64,000 nucleotides of DNA from Photorhabdus heterorhabditis (GTDB lineage Bacteria; Pseudomonadota; Gammaproteobacteria; Enterobacterales; Enterobacteriaceae). The notes under the pieces are model-generated. The model did not search any database, was not told where the DNA came from, and saw only the letters and a list, made by a program, of their open reading frames with translations. Every line of letters begins with the position of its first letter. Position 1 is the stretch's first letter. The stretch spans positions 62,001 through 126,000 of the forward strand of contig NZ_RCWA01000010.1 in NCBI RefSeq assembly GCF_018448905.1, read 5' to 3'. Position numbers and translations under genes: made by a program. This document shows positions 34,381 to 44,489 of the stretch, one piece after another.

Positions 34381-34896
34381 TTATTTAACTACCCGTAAAG
34401 TAGGGCGCCCTCTTGTCGGTTTTGGTGGCTCATCATCAGGTGAAGTTCCACTATCACCTTCAGCATCACTAGAGGTATCAGTAACGAGTACCAAGTTATC
34501 TGTCGCAGATGCAGAGGTACCAATCTCATTTTTATCTGAAGCAGACTCAAAAAGATATTCATCGTTATAAGCTGCTTCAGGCTCAAACATCATTCCCGCC
34601 CCATTCTCACGGCTATAAATAGCAATAACCGCCGCCATCGGTACATAAACCTGACGTGGAACACCGCCGAAACGGGCATTGAAGCGCACTTCATCATTAG
34701 CTAATTCAAGATTACCAACAGCTCTCGGTGCTATATTCAGCACAATCTGCCCATCACGAGCATATTCCATCGGCACATTAACTCCACATAAAGTTACGTC
34801 TACAGCCAGATATGGAGTCATATTATTATCTAGTAGCCACTCGTAATGAGCACGTAACAAATAAGGGCGACGGGGAGACATTCGAGACAGCTCCAT
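34381..34896 (-). CDS. sspB: ClpXP specificity-enhancing factor SspB
   Basis: 171 aa from ATG 34896 (MELSRMSPRRPYLLRAHYEWLLDN), placed by alignment with E. coli SspB. The longer frame runs back into sspA. The folded part (to about residue 115, QIVLNIAPRAVGNLELANDEVRFNARFGG) binds ssrA tags and RseA fragments. The acidic flexible linker ends in TRGRPTLRVVK, the conserved ClpX-tethering tail. Starts 4 bp after the sspA stop. Confidence 0.95.
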   Translation of the reverse strand: MELSRMSPRRPYLLRAHYEWLLDNNMTPYLAVDVTLCGVNVPMEYARDGQIVLNIAPRAVGNLELANDEVRFNARFGGVPRQVYVPMAAVIAIYSRENGAGMMFEPEAAYNDEYLFESASDKNEIGTSASATDNLVLVTDTSSDAEGDSGTSPDDEPPKPTRGRPTLRVVK

Positions 34897-34900
34897 AAAA

Positions 34901-35542
34901 TCAATTCCTGGATTGCAAGCGCATTTCGCGTTCAACTTCTGTTAATGAAGCCAAGAATGCATCACGTTCAAAAACACGCTGCATATAAATTTGTAAATCT
35001 TTAGTGCCAGAACTTGGCAAATCTATACCCAGTACAGGTAAACGCCACAATAAAGGGGCAAGATAGCAGTCAACCAAACTGAATTCTTCACTCATAAAGA
35101 ATGGCATTTCTTTAAATATTGGTGCCACTGCTAGCAATTCTTCTGCTAATCGTTTACGAGCAGTATTAACTTCCTGAGAATTACCTTTCTCAATAGTGTG
35201 CATCAAGGAATACCAGTCTCTTTCAATACGGTGCATCATCAAACGGCTGGAGCCACGGGCAACCGGATACACTGGCATTAATGGTGGGTGAGGAAAACGC
35301 TCGTCCAGATATTCCATAATGATGCGGGAATCATATAGCGTTAGCTCACGATCAACCAAAGTAGGAACTGTCTGATAAGGATTCAGATCGATAAGGTCCT
35401 GTGGTAGATTACCTTCCTCAACCTGCTCAACTTCAACACTGACACCTTTCTCCGCCAGTACAATTCGCACTTGATGGCTAAAAATGTCGGCCGGGCCTGA
35501 AAACAGAGTCATCACCGAACGTTTGTTGGCAGCGACAGCCAT
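34901..35542 (-). CDS. sspA: Stringent starvation protein A
   Basis: 213 aa from ATG 35542 (MAVAANKRSVMTLFSGPADIFSHQVRIVLAEKG), with GGAGG five bases before it. The extra four codons in the longest frame are not used. GST fold with N-terminal thioredoxin-like and C-terminal helical domains. SspA binds RNA polymerase and helps stationary-phase and acid-stress gene control. Cotranscribed with sspB. Confidence 0.95.
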   Translation of the reverse strand: MAVAANKRSVMTLFSGPADIFSHQVRIVLAEKGVSVEVEQVEEGNLPQDLIDLNPYQTVPTLVDRELTLYDSRIIMEYLDERFPHPPLMPVYPVARGSSRLMMHRIERDWYSLMHTIEKGNSQEVNTARKRLAEELLAVAPIFKEMPFFMSEEFSLVDCYLAPLLWRLPVLGIDLPSSGTKDLQIYMQRVFERDAFLASLTEVEREMRLQSRN

Positions 35543-35778
35543 GAAAACCTCCAAGTTTATCTAAAAAAAGAACGAATAGTCCCACTCTATAAACGACTAT
35601 TCCTGCTCATTCATTCTCACCCTTTATGTTTCTGCGCCGCAACTGTAGATACGGGATGCACTACTCAACACAATTATCATCGTTCAGGATAGTAGGCAGA
35701 TAAATGGATGAGGCAAAAGTTGGCACTAGTCTACCAGATTTTGTACATTTTGGGGGAAGTGTATGGATAATATTAAGT

Positions 35779-35806
35779 AAAAAAACCCGCCATTAAAGAC
35801 GGGTTT
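35779..35806 (-). terminator. Terminator of rplM-rpsI
   Basis: AAACCCGTC-TTTAATG-GCGGGTTTTTTT on the minus strand, about 33 bp after rpsI. Confidence 0.85.
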
Positions 35807-35838
35807 GAACATTAACTCATTGCCATAAAGGCCAAAAA

Positions 35839-36234
<396 letters not shown>

Positions 36235-36246
36235 CTATGATCCCGA

Positions 36247-36681
<435 letters not shown>

Positions 36682-36925
36682 TTACCCAATAAATAAGTTA
36701 CACGTTGGTGAACACTCAAGGTTCAAAAACTGCCGAGGTTCACACGACTTTTGTCCAGCAAACCTACCCCTTCGAATAGCCTATGCCGGCACTATGCAAG
36801 TTTTTGGGAAAAAAAACGTTGCTGTAACGTGGGGTCGCAAGATTATAGAGAAGTCATAAATAAAAATCGACCCCAATTTAAATATTTACATCAGCTTTCA
36901 TTCCGTACACAAGGTAAACCCAGAA

Positions 36926-38056
36926 TTAAGGCAAATGAGGTAATTTCAGATATTCTTCACTTTGCATTTCCTGCAAACGAGACAGGCAACGCTGGTATTC
37001 GAAAGTTAGCAAAACACCTTGGTAAATTTGCGCCATCGGCACCTGAGCATTGATGATAAGTTTTACCCGCCGTTCATAGAATTCATCAACGAGGGCAAGA
37101 AAACGACGGGCTGCGTTTTCATTACCAGACATGATTACCGGAACCTGATATAACAAAACGGTGTGATAAAGTTTTGATAAAACAATATAATCCATCTGGC
37201 TGCGCGCATCTTCACACAACACTTTGAATCCAATTGCCAGTACACCATCCGCGCTACGAATTGCTGGCATTTGCCGGTGGTTAATTTCTAGCACCGGTGC
37301 TTGCTCACTGCTTTTACCCACTAAACGGATAAACATTTGATCCATAGCCCGTTCGTTATCTTTATTTAACGGCGTAAAATAGAGATGAGCCTGTGTTAAA
37401 GTTCGCAGCCGGTAATCAATACCCGCATCCACATTCATTACATCACAATATTTCTTAATCTGTTCAATAGCCGGTAAGAAACGAGCCCGCTGTAAGCCAT
37501 TACGATAAAGCCCATCAGGATGAATATTGGATGTTGCAACCAAGGTGATCCCTCTTACAAACAGAGCTTCCAATAATGTTCCAAGAATCATGGCATCAGT
37601 AATATCGGAGACGAAAAATTCATCAAAACAGAGTACGTCTGTTTCTGTTTTAAAACCATCAGCCACAATATCCAGAGGATTTTCATGTCCCTGTAATTCT
37701 TTTAGCTCTTCATGCACTCGCAACATAAAACGATGAAAATGCAACCGCAGTTTCCTCTTACCCGGTAAACTCTGGTAAAACATATCCATTAGCCAAGTTT
37801 TTCCCCGGCCAACGCCCCCCCACATATAAAGACCTTGAACGGGTATGCAAGTTGTTGGAATCTGTTTCCCTAATAACTTACTCAGACGCCCTTTCAGACC
37901 TTGTCGCTTGGTTGGATTACCGGAAAAAGCATTAGCCAGAGCATAGTGAATGACATCCAATTGAGTAACGGCCAGACGCTGGACATCATCTGGTTGGTAT
38001 TCACCCTCAGCAAGGGCTTTTTGATAGAATGATGAAGGGGTAATCGATGATGACAT
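36926..38056 (-). CDS. zapE: Cell-division ATPase ZapE (AFG1/YhcM family)
   Basis: 376 aa. Walker A GGVGRGKTWLMDMF (about 83-92), Walker B VLCFDEFFVSDITDAMIL, sensor VATSNIHPDGLYRNG. This AFG1-type ATPase associates with the Z ring under stress in E. coli. Length equals the E. coli protein (375). Divergent from zapG across about 220 bp. Confidence 0.93.
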   Translation of the reverse strand: MSSSITPSSFYQKALAEGEYQPDDVQRLAVTQLDVIHYALANAFSGNPTKRQGLKGRLSKLLGKQIPTTCIPVQGLYMWGGVGRGKTWLMDMFYQSLPGKRKLRLHFHRFMLRVHEELKELQGHENPLDIVADGFKTETDVLCFDEFFVSDITDAMILGTLLEALFVRGITLVATSNIHPDGLYRNGLQRARFLPAIEQIKKYCDVMNVDAGIDYRLRTLTQAHLYFTPLNKDNERAMDQMFIRLVGKSSEQAPVLEINHRQMPAIRSADGVLAIGFKVLCEDARSQMDYIVLSKLYHTVLLYQVPVIMSGNENAARRFLALVDEFYERRVKLIINAQVPMAQIYQGVLLTFEYQRCLSRLQEMQSEEYLKLPHLP

Positions 38057-38276
38057 GACAATAACAATCCTTAAAAAATAATCGCCCGTTTTTTGTCGTT
38101 TTTATGATTCAGATTGACCTTATTACCTGATCAATTGTCTACAATAGAGTCAAAATAAGATCTACAAACAATATGTAAATCATGATCAATATTCCACTCT
38201 GACTAGATTAACGGTTATAGTGACGATAATTAAGTGAAACATTCTGCTGAACAACGATGTTGATGAAGGAGTAGCT

Positions 38277-38681
38277 ATGACTTGGGAGTACGCACTGATT
38301 GGATTGGTAGTTGGTTTTGTTATCGGGGCGCTGGTAATGCGCTTTGGTAATACTAAGCTGCGCCAGCAGGAAGCCTTACAAACTGAACTGGAGAATAATA
38401 AATCAGAACTGGAAGAATACCGTAAAGAATTAGTCGGCCATTTTGCTCACAGTGCAGAATTACTCGACAATATGGCCCGCGATTACCGCCAGCTGTATCA
38501 ACATATGGTTAAAAGTTCTCATGAACTGATGCCGAATATGCCAGTACAAGAAAATCCATTTAGTTATCGACTGACTGAATCAGAAGCAGATAATGATCAA
38601 GCTCCGGTTAAAATGCCACCAAGAGATTACTCTGATGGTGCTTCCGGTTTATTCCGTCCAATTAATGACAAAAACCAGTAA
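38277..38681 (+). CDS. zapG: Z-ring associated inner-membrane protein ZapG (YhcB, DUF1043)
   Basis: 134 aa. One N-terminal membrane segment (YALIGLVVGFVIGALVMRFG), then a coiled coil (QQEALQTELENNKSELEEYRKELVGHF), ARDYRQLYQHMVKSSHELMP and the tail DGASGLFRPINDKNQ typical of the family. Involved in division and envelope growth. SD GAAGGAG precedes ATG. Confidence 0.92.
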   Translation: MTWEYALIGLVVGFVIGALVMRFGNTKLRQQEALQTELENNKSELEEYRKELVGHFAHSAELLDNMARDYRQLYQHMVKSSHELMPNMPVQENPFSYRLTESEADNDQAPVKMPPRDYSDGASGLFRPINDKNQ

Positions 38682-38684
38682 CTA

Positions 38685-38718
38685 CTTCTGCTGTGGCATA
38701 AAACATGCCACAGCAGAA
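38685..38718 (+). terminator. Hairpin after zapG
   Basis: TTCTGCTGTGGCAT-AAAA-CATGCCACAGCAGAA, a 14-bp near-perfect stem starting 4 bp after the stop. No T tract follows, so it may be an mRNA 3' stabiliser rather than a terminator. Confidence 0.6.
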
Positions 38719-38867
38719 ACTTCAAATGCAAAATCTATTACCCATTCACAAGAAGTTTTGTTTTTTTATTCCTCAATCATGTAAATACCTGTAAAAAAAT
38801 GTACTAACTCTGTTTACCAGATGAACTTTACTTAATAATTAAGAGTCATAAAGTAATCGCGGCAACT

Positions 38868-39072
38868 TGCCCAAGTTAACTTATAGAGCTTGTCTTAATA
38901 GGTGTAATTGTTGCAAGCCATTCTTATGAATGAACAGTGAACACGGACAGCACGGAAAAACCGGAGTGTACACGTAGTACGTGGGGATGACTCACTTCGC
39001 TCACCCTTCGGTCCGCACCACAGCGAGTTCAAAAGCTAAAGCTTTTGTCTGAGCACTGCCCAAGTTCACTTA
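38868..39072. repeat. Non-ERIC repeat-like insertion bounded by 16-bp direct repeats
   Basis: TGCCCAAGTTAACTTA (38868-38883) and TGCCCAAGTTCACTTA (39057-39072) flank 173 bp of unusually G+C-rich sequence with local palindromes (TACACGTAGTACGTG, AAAAGCTAAAGCTTTT). The part from CACGGACAGCACGG through ACACGTAGTACGTG and GAGCACTGCCCAAG resembles, from memory, a repeated intergenic sequence in Photorhabdus and Xenorhabdus. It sits in the degQ upstream region. Confidence 0.55.
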
Positions 39073-39158
39073 GTTATTACAAAGAAGGGCAAATAAAATA
39101 GCCCTATTGGGATAGGCAGTTAGCCTTCTGGCTTAGGTATACAAGAGAACCAAATTAG

Positions 39159-40535
39159 ATGAAAAGAAAAAACTTATTCCTCAGTGCGTTAGCAATCAGT
39201 ATCGGATTGTCTGTCATGGCTGTTCCAGCCGTCAGTAACGCCGCTTTACCCTCTGTTATCGCTGGTCAGGAGTTGCCAAGCCTCGCACCGATGCTTGAGA
39301 AAGTACTGCCTGCCGTTGTCAGTGTGCATGTTTCCGGTACACAGGTACAACAAGAACAGAATATACCTGAAGAGTTCAAGTTCTTCTTCGGTCCAAATTT
39401 ACCGATGGGCCGTGAAAGTACCCGCCCATTTCAAGGACTTGGATCAGGTGTTATCATTGACGCCGCTAAAGGTTATATATTAACCAACAATCATGTTATT
39501 GATAACGCAGATAAAATTCGTGTGCAATTGAATGATGGACGTGAATATGAAGCCAGATTGTTAGGCCGCGATCCTCAGACAGATATCGCCTTACTGCAAC
39601 TGAAAGATGCTAAGAATTTAACTGCCATTACTATGGCCGATTCCGATAAACTCCGAGTGGGTGATTTTGCTGTCGCAGTCGGTAATCCATTCGGCCTTGG
39701 TCAAACCGCGACTTCAGGAATTATCTCTGCGTTAGGACGTAGCGGCCTGAATCTGGAAGGACTAGAGAATTTCATCCAAACTGATGCGTCTATTAACCGT
39801 GGTAATTCCGGTGGTGCACTAGTTAATTTGAATGGCGAATTGATTGGTATCAACACCGCAATTCTGGCCCCAGGCGGTGGTAACATTGGGATCGGCTTTG
39901 CTATCCCAAGTAATATGGTAAAAACCCTAAGTGAGCAACTTATCGCTCATGGTGAAGTCAAACGCGGTATTCTTGGTATTAAAGGTACCGAAATGAATTC
40001 CGATATCGCCAAGGCATTTAATATTGATGCTCAGCGCGGCGCATTTGTCAGTGAAGTATTACCAAAATCCTCAGCGGCGAAAGCAGGTATTAAATCTGGC
40101 GATATCTTGGTTTCCGTTGATGGTAAGAAGATCAATAGCTTTGCTGAGCTGAAGGCAAAAATTGGCACGACTGTACCAGGTAAAGAAATTAAAATTGGTC
40201 TATTACGTAAAGGTAAACCAATGGAAGTTTCCGTTATTCTAGAAAACAGTGAAGGTCAAACAACCAAAGCAGGAAACCTGACTCTTGCTCTGCAAGGTGC
40301 AACCCTGAGTAATGGTGAAGTAAAAGGTACTTACGGTGTGAAAATCGATAGTGTCATGCAAAATTCACCTGCTGCAATGTCTGGTTTACAGAAAAATGAT
40401 CTGATTGTTGGGATTAATGATGAACGCGTACAGAATATTAATGAGTTACGCAAAGTCATTGATGCTAAACCTCCAGTAATAGCACTGAATATTCTTCGCG
40501 GTGAAGAAAGTATCTATCTGTTATTGAGAAATTAA
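39159..40535 (+). CDS. degQ: Periplasmic serine protease DegQ
   Basis: 458 aa. Signal peptide ends at SNA (about 29). Trypsin-like triad: His in LTNNHVIDNAD, Asp in DPQTDIALLQL, Ser in RGNSGGALVNLNGE. Two PDZ domains follow (about 270-360 and 370-458). DegQ/HtrA is a heat-independent periplasmic protease and chaperone. Length matches E. coli DegQ (455) rather than DegP (474), and degS follows as usual. Confidence 0.95.
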   Translation: MKRKNLFLSALAISIGLSVMAVPAVSNAALPSVIAGQELPSLAPMLEKVLPAVVSVHVSGTQVQQEQNIPEEFKFFFGPNLPMGRESTRPFQGLGSGVIIDAAKGYILTNNHVIDNADKIRVQLNDGREYEARLLGRDPQTDIALLQLKDAKNLTAITMADSDKLRVGDFAVAVGNPFGLGQTATSGIISALGRSGLNLEGLENFIQTDASINRGNSGGALVNLNGELIGINTAILAPGGGNIGIGFAIPSNMVKTLSEQLIAHGEVKRGILGIKGTEMNSDIAKAFNIDAQRGAFVSEVLPKSSAAKAGIKSGDILVSVDGKKINSFAELKAKIGTTVPGKEIKIGLLRKGKPMEVSVILENSEGQTTKAGNLTLALQGATLSNGEVKGTYGVKIDSVMQNSPAAMSGLQKNDLIVGINDERVQNINELRKVIDAKPPVIALNILRGEESIYLLLRN

Positions 40536-40569
40536 TATTTTTAGGCTGAAAAGTTCGGTCTAATTCCAG

Positions 40570-40600
40570 CATAAGACACAGCGTAATGTTGTGTCTTATG
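40570..40600 (+). terminator. Hairpin after degQ
   Basis: CATAAGACACA-GCGTAATGT-TGTGTCTTATG: an 11-bp stem 35 bp after the degQ stop. No long T run. Confidence 0.5.
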
Positions 40601-40702
40601 CCGCTAACAAACCTATTAAAAAAATGAGGGATATTTTCGCATCATCGAAAATTCCAGATAACATGTTGGCGGTTGATTTGCTTTCTCTAATATAAATTAA
40701 CC

Positions 40703-40830
40703 TATACCCAATAGATTTCAAGATGGATCGCGACGGCAAGGGAGCGAATCCCCGGAAGCATAGAGAACTCTGTGACCAAGGTGAGTGAGTGCAGCCAACA
40801 AAGAGGCAACTTGAAAGATAACAGGTATAT
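40703..40830 (+). repeat. ERIC element, first of a tandem pair
   Basis: TATACCCAATAGATTTC to ATAACAGGTATA, belonging to the subtype with ATCGCGACGGCAAGGGAGCG. Its last bases are shared with the start of the next copy (CAGGTATATACCC). Confidence 0.9.
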
Positions 40831-40954
40831 ACCCAATAGATTTCAAGATGCATCGCGACGGCAAGGGAGCGAATCCCCGGGAGCATAGATAACTATGTGA
40901 CTGGGGTGAGTGAGTGCAGCCAACAAAGAGGCAACTTGAAAGATAACAGGTATA
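40827..40954 (+). repeat. ERIC element, second of a tandem pair
   Basis: Same orientation and subtype as the preceding copy, differing at a handful of positions (for example GAGCATAGATAACTATGTGACTGGGG versus AAGCATAGAGAACTCTGTGACCAAGG, described here by position 40881-40906 and 40757-40782). Confidence 0.9.
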
Positions 40955-40957
40955 TTC

Positions 40958-41173
40958 TTATTTATCTTTTTTCTTGAGGTACATAAGCATTAACAAAACC
41001 AATTTTTCATTTTTATTGATAGCCTTATGAGCAGCAGGATTTAAGCTATGACTAAAAGTCATTATTTTAACTTCCGGTTTTAATCGACATAAAGTTTTAA
41101 CAGTTTTTACCCGCTGCAAAAAATCCTTAATCATTTCGGTTTCATCTTTAATGATTAAGCAGCTATTTATCAC
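40958..41173 (-). CDS. Unrecognised 71-residue frame (GTG start), possible fragment of a longer gene
   Basis: The frame ends YLKKKDK just beside the tandem ERIC pair. It stays open upstream to about 41325 (FYHLDGFLRPLTLRFSAFL... LTQFKSRLNVINSCL) but has no ATG there, only a GTG at 41173 with weak RBS. About 120 codons of open, non-random sequence without a start suggest a decayed gene between degQ and degS. No family recognised. Confidence 0.25.
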   Translation of the reverse strand: MINSCLIIKDETEMIKDFLQRVKTVKTLCRLKPEVKIMTFSHSLNPAAHKAINKNEKLVLLMLMYLKKKDK

Positions 41174-41433
41174 GTTCAGACGTGATTTAAACTGAGTCAG
41201 TCGGGATTTTCGGGGTAAAAAAGCGCTAAACCGTAAGGTTAAAGGCCGTAAAAACCCATCTAAATGATAGAAAAATGCGATCAGTACAAACTTTCTCGTT
41301 TTATCATTGATAAAAACTCAACAGTGATAATCAAAACACTAAAAGCCCGTAATCCGAAATACCGTGTAATGCTGTATCTGTTAATTTCTATGCTATCCTG
41401 CAATGACTCATTAACTCACTCTGAATAATACCC

Positions 41434-42492
41434 ATGATTGCCAAATTGCTACGTTCTGCTTTTTTAGGATTACTTGTAGCTGTAATTTTGCTGCTTACCG
41501 TTCCATCGTTGCGCCCTACCGGGTTGATATCTGCAATCACCAGCAACAGTAATGACGAAGTTCCATTCAGTTTTAATAAAGGTGTCCGCCGAGCAGCGCC
41601 GGCTGTGGTTAACGTCTACAGCAGCAATATGGGAAGTTTTTCTCATCAAGGCCGGGAAAATCATACCCTTGGCTCTGGCGTTATTATGAGTGATAGAGGC
41701 TACATTCTTACTAATAAACACGTCATCAATAACGCAGGACAAATTATTGTTGCACTACAAAACGGCCATTTTTATGAAGCCCTGATTGTAGGTTCTGACA
41801 GCCTAACAGATCTTGCAGTCTTGAAAATTGATGCCGAAAACCTGCCTGTCATTACTATCAATCCAAATAGAGTGGCCCATGTAGGAGATGTCGTTCTGGC
41901 CATTGGTAACCCTTACAATCTGGGGCAAACTATTACTCAGGGGATTATTAGCGCCACTGGCCGCGTTGGATTAAGCCCTACCCGACGCCAAAATTTTCTC
42001 CAAACCGATGCTTCTATTAATCAGGGTAACTCTGGCGGTGCATTGATTAATACCACTGGAGAACTAGTGGGTATTAATACATTATCATTCGACAAAAGTG
42101 AAAATGGTGAAACCCCAGAAGGACTGGGTTTTGCTATTCCTACTGAACTCGCCACCAAGATTATGCAGAAACTTATCCGTGACGGACGGGTTATCCGAGG
42201 TTTTATTGGCATAACGTCACAGGAGCTTCCACATATTCGCTCTTCTAACGGCAATATCAATCAGATTCAGGGGCTACGGGTATTTCAGGTGACCCTAAAT
42301 GGACCCGCGCAAAAAGTCGGTATTAAAGTAGGTGATATTATTACCAGTGTAAATAACAAACCGGCTATTTCAGCGGCTGAAACAATGGATCAAGTGGCTG
42401 AAATACGTCCCGGTAGTGTCGTTCCTGTCACTTTACTGCGTAATGGGAAATTGTTATCACTGCGAGTAACTATTGAAGAATATGGTGAATAG
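41434..42492 (+). CDS. degS: Inner-membrane-anchored stress-sensor protease DegS
   Basis: 352 aa (E. coli 355). N-terminal anchor LLRSAFLGLLVAVILLLTVP. Triad His in LTNKHVINNAG, Asp in DSLTDLAVLKI, Ser in NQGNSGGALINTTGE. A single PDZ domain (about 250-350) binds unfolded porin C termini. Active DegS cuts RseA and starts the sigma-E response. Its usual neighbour degQ is separated by about 900 bp of ERIC copies and debris. Confidence 0.95.
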   Translation: MIAKLLRSAFLGLLVAVILLLTVPSLRPTGLISAITSNSNDEVPFSFNKGVRRAAPAVVNVYSSNMGSFSHQGRENHTLGSGVIMSDRGYILTNKHVINNAGQIIVALQNGHFYEALIVGSDSLTDLAVLKIDAENLPVITINPNRVAHVGDVVLAIGNPYNLGQTITQGIISATGRVGLSPTRRQNFLQTDASINQGNSGGALINTTGELVGINTLSFDKSENGETPEGLGFAIPTELATKIMQKLIRDGRVIRGFIGITSQELPHIRSSNGNINQIQGLRVFQVTLNGPAQKVGIKVGDIITSVNNKPAISAAETMDQVAEIRPGSVVPVTLLRNGKLLSLRVTIEEYGE

Positions 42493-42494
42493 TA

Positions 42495-42632
42495 ACTGTG
42501 CTCCCCGCCTTGATGTTGTGAGATGAAATGTCCGAAACTGGCATGCTCAGGTGTAATACCATGACAGACAAAGATACATCCCAACTCCAAACGTGCCAGC
42601 CGTTCAAAATCTCTGAGGGAAGTTATTCCCTT
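42495..42632 (-). pseudogene. IS transposase fragment
   Basis: On the minus strand KGITSLRDFERLARLELGC followed by IFVCHGITPEHASFGHFISQHQGGEHS matches the N-terminal region of DDE transposases of the IS5/IS1182-like group (xxGITSLRxLExLxRxDlxxxxLxGxxxPdHsTixrFR). The frame has stops just upstream and runs into the end of degS, so only about 45 codons survive. Confidence 0.6.
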
Positions 42633-42639
42633 TATGATG

Positions 42640-42881
42640 CTTCATCATAGAACGTGGGGAATATGCAGCCCTGTCTGATGAAACGTAATGGTACCCGAAA
42701 AGTGCCCGATCCTGCTCATCAAGCATATCGGAAACAATGAATGCCATGCATTCTCCCACTTGCTTCCAGTAGTCATGAAGAGAAAGTTTTTAGGCCGGTA
42801 CAGACAGGTGCTGAGCTGAGACAAACTGACGCCCGGTATGTATGGAAAACATCAGTTGCCACAAGGATTTACGGGGCATGA
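42640..42881 (-). pseudogene. Degraded coding remnant, family unknown
   Basis: From ATG 42881 (MPRKSLWQLMFSIHTGRQF) the frame has a TAA after about 29 codons and then continues (KLSLHDYWKQVGECMAFIVSDMLDEQDRALFGYH). It may be part of the same dead insertion as the neighbouring transposase fragment. Confidence 0.35.
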
Positions 42882-42883
42882 TG

Positions 42884-44299
42884 CTAATTGACGGGCATGG
42901 TCACTAACTGCCCAACAGAACCGCGATCTGCCATTTCCAGGATCTGACTGTAATACAAAAACGGGAAGTGCTCATAAGATGGCTGGTTCATATAAACCAA
43001 CAATTCCACCCGACCATCAACCCAGACAGTATCTTTCCAGCCATAATCCTGCGGTTGTGGTATCGCCCCATTGTTGCTAATAACTTTAAACTGTACACCT
43101 TCAATATGAAACGGTTGTGGGGAGAATGCATTCACGATCCAGCGCTCCCATGTCCCTTGTTGGCTGGTAATATCTACCCGGTTCATATCCCACAACACAC
43201 CGTTAATTCCTGGTGTATTATCATCAAGATAAATTTCGCGGTTACGGATTGCGTTGGAAACCTGCATAGAATCATCGACCAGACGGGATGGTAGTTCATC
43301 AGTCACCAAAGATAACAAACCTGTCGCCTTAATGGTCAGAACAGTAGTAGAAATCAACATAGTAGATGGTTCAAACAACCCACGCAGCCGGTCAAGTACA
43401 CCAGCTGATTCGCCAGCCGTAACAGAAATCTCATCCCCTTTGGACATATCGATCAATACTTCCCGTCGCTCGCCGGGCGCAATGGACATTTGTTGAATAG
43501 ATACGGGTGAAGGTAACAATCCCAAATCAGTACCTATCATATAGAAAGGACGACCATCACTGATTTGTAACTGATATCGGCGAGCATTGGATGCATTCAG
43601 TAAACGCAGACGAATCCAACCACGGGATACTTCAATAAAAGGATTTTGTACGCCATTAACCAACAAAGTATTACCAATAAATCCACCAGCAGCTGGCCGA
43701 TATTCAGGAACACCAAAGTTATCCAGTCGTTTATCCTGGAGAATAACCGGGAAATCATTAACACCATAATGTTTTGGCAATGGTAAATTACGGCTGGTTT
43801 CATCTTCCACCAGCCACATCCCGGCCAAGCCGTTATAAACATGTGGCGCCATCCGGTTAGGCGTATTGGCATGATACCAGCAGGTTGCCGCCGACTGACG
43901 AATGGGAAGTACAGGAGACCAGTCAGCTCCCGGAGAAATCTGACGAGCAACGCCTCCAGTCAGAGTACCCGGTAATTGCAATCCACTGACCGTCATCGAA
44001 ACTGGTTCAGTTAACCGATTACTGTATATCAGTTTCACATCATCATTTTTATGAACCCGTACAGTCGGACCAAGATATTGACCATTAATTCCCCATACAC
44101 TGGTTTTGTATTGCCCATCAAAAGTCCAGTGTGCTTTTTGTAAAGTCAGAAATAGTGGCTGTCCACCACGGGACTCCAATAAAGGGGGAACCGGCAAAGC
44201 AGTTTGCTGATTTTTGCTGGCCCGAACTATAAAAGGAGCAGCTCCGATACACATTGCCAAGCCTGATCCCTGAATAAATTGGCGCCGACTAAATGACAT
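42884..44299 (-). CDS. ftsP: Cell-division protein FtsP (SufI), multicopper-oxidase fold
   Basis: 471 aa (E. coli 470). Tat signal SRRQFIQGSGLAMCIGAAPFIVRA. Three cupredoxin-like domains (for example YLGPTVRVHKNDDVKLIYSNRL and WYHANTPNRMAPHVYNGLAGMWLVED), but the His clusters that bind copper in true oxidases are mostly absent, as in E. coli FtsP. It stabilises the divisome under stress in the periplasm. In E. coli it follows plsC directly. Here about 1.1 kb of ERIC and TnpB debris separates them. Confidence 0.95.
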   Translation of the reverse strand: MSFSRRQFIQGSGLAMCIGAAPFIVRASKNQQTALPVPPLLESRGGQPLFLTLQKAHWTFDGQYKTSVWGINGQYLGPTVRVHKNDDVKLIYSNRLTEPVSMTVSGLQLPGTLTGGVARQISPGADWSPVLPIRQSAATCWYHANTPNRMAPHVYNGLAGMWLVEDETSRNLPLPKHYGVNDFPVILQDKRLDNFGVPEYRPAAGGFIGNTLLVNGVQNPFIEVSRGWIRLRLLNASNARRYQLQISDGRPFYMIGTDLGLLPSPVSIQQMSIAPGERREVLIDMSKGDEISVTAGESAGVLDRLRGLFEPSTMLISTTVLTIKATGLLSLVTDELPSRLVDDSMQVSNAIRNREIYLDDNTPGINGVLWDMNRVDITSQQGTWERWIVNAFSPQPFHIEGVQFKVISNNGAIPQPQDYGWKDTVWVDGRVELLVYMNQPSYEHFPFLYYSQILEMADRGSVGQLVTMPVN

Positions 44300-44489
44300 A
44301 TTTTCTCCGCGATAAACACAATAGAACTCCGGGTGTTATGTACCTCACTTTGCAATCACCCACCACGGAAGCTAATAACCCATTACCGAAGTTATTAAAG
44401 TTTATTGTCCTTTTGATTGCGCTTAACAAAAACATTATTTACCAAAAGCTCATCATATCGCGAACACGAAACGAATTCTAAAACTATCT

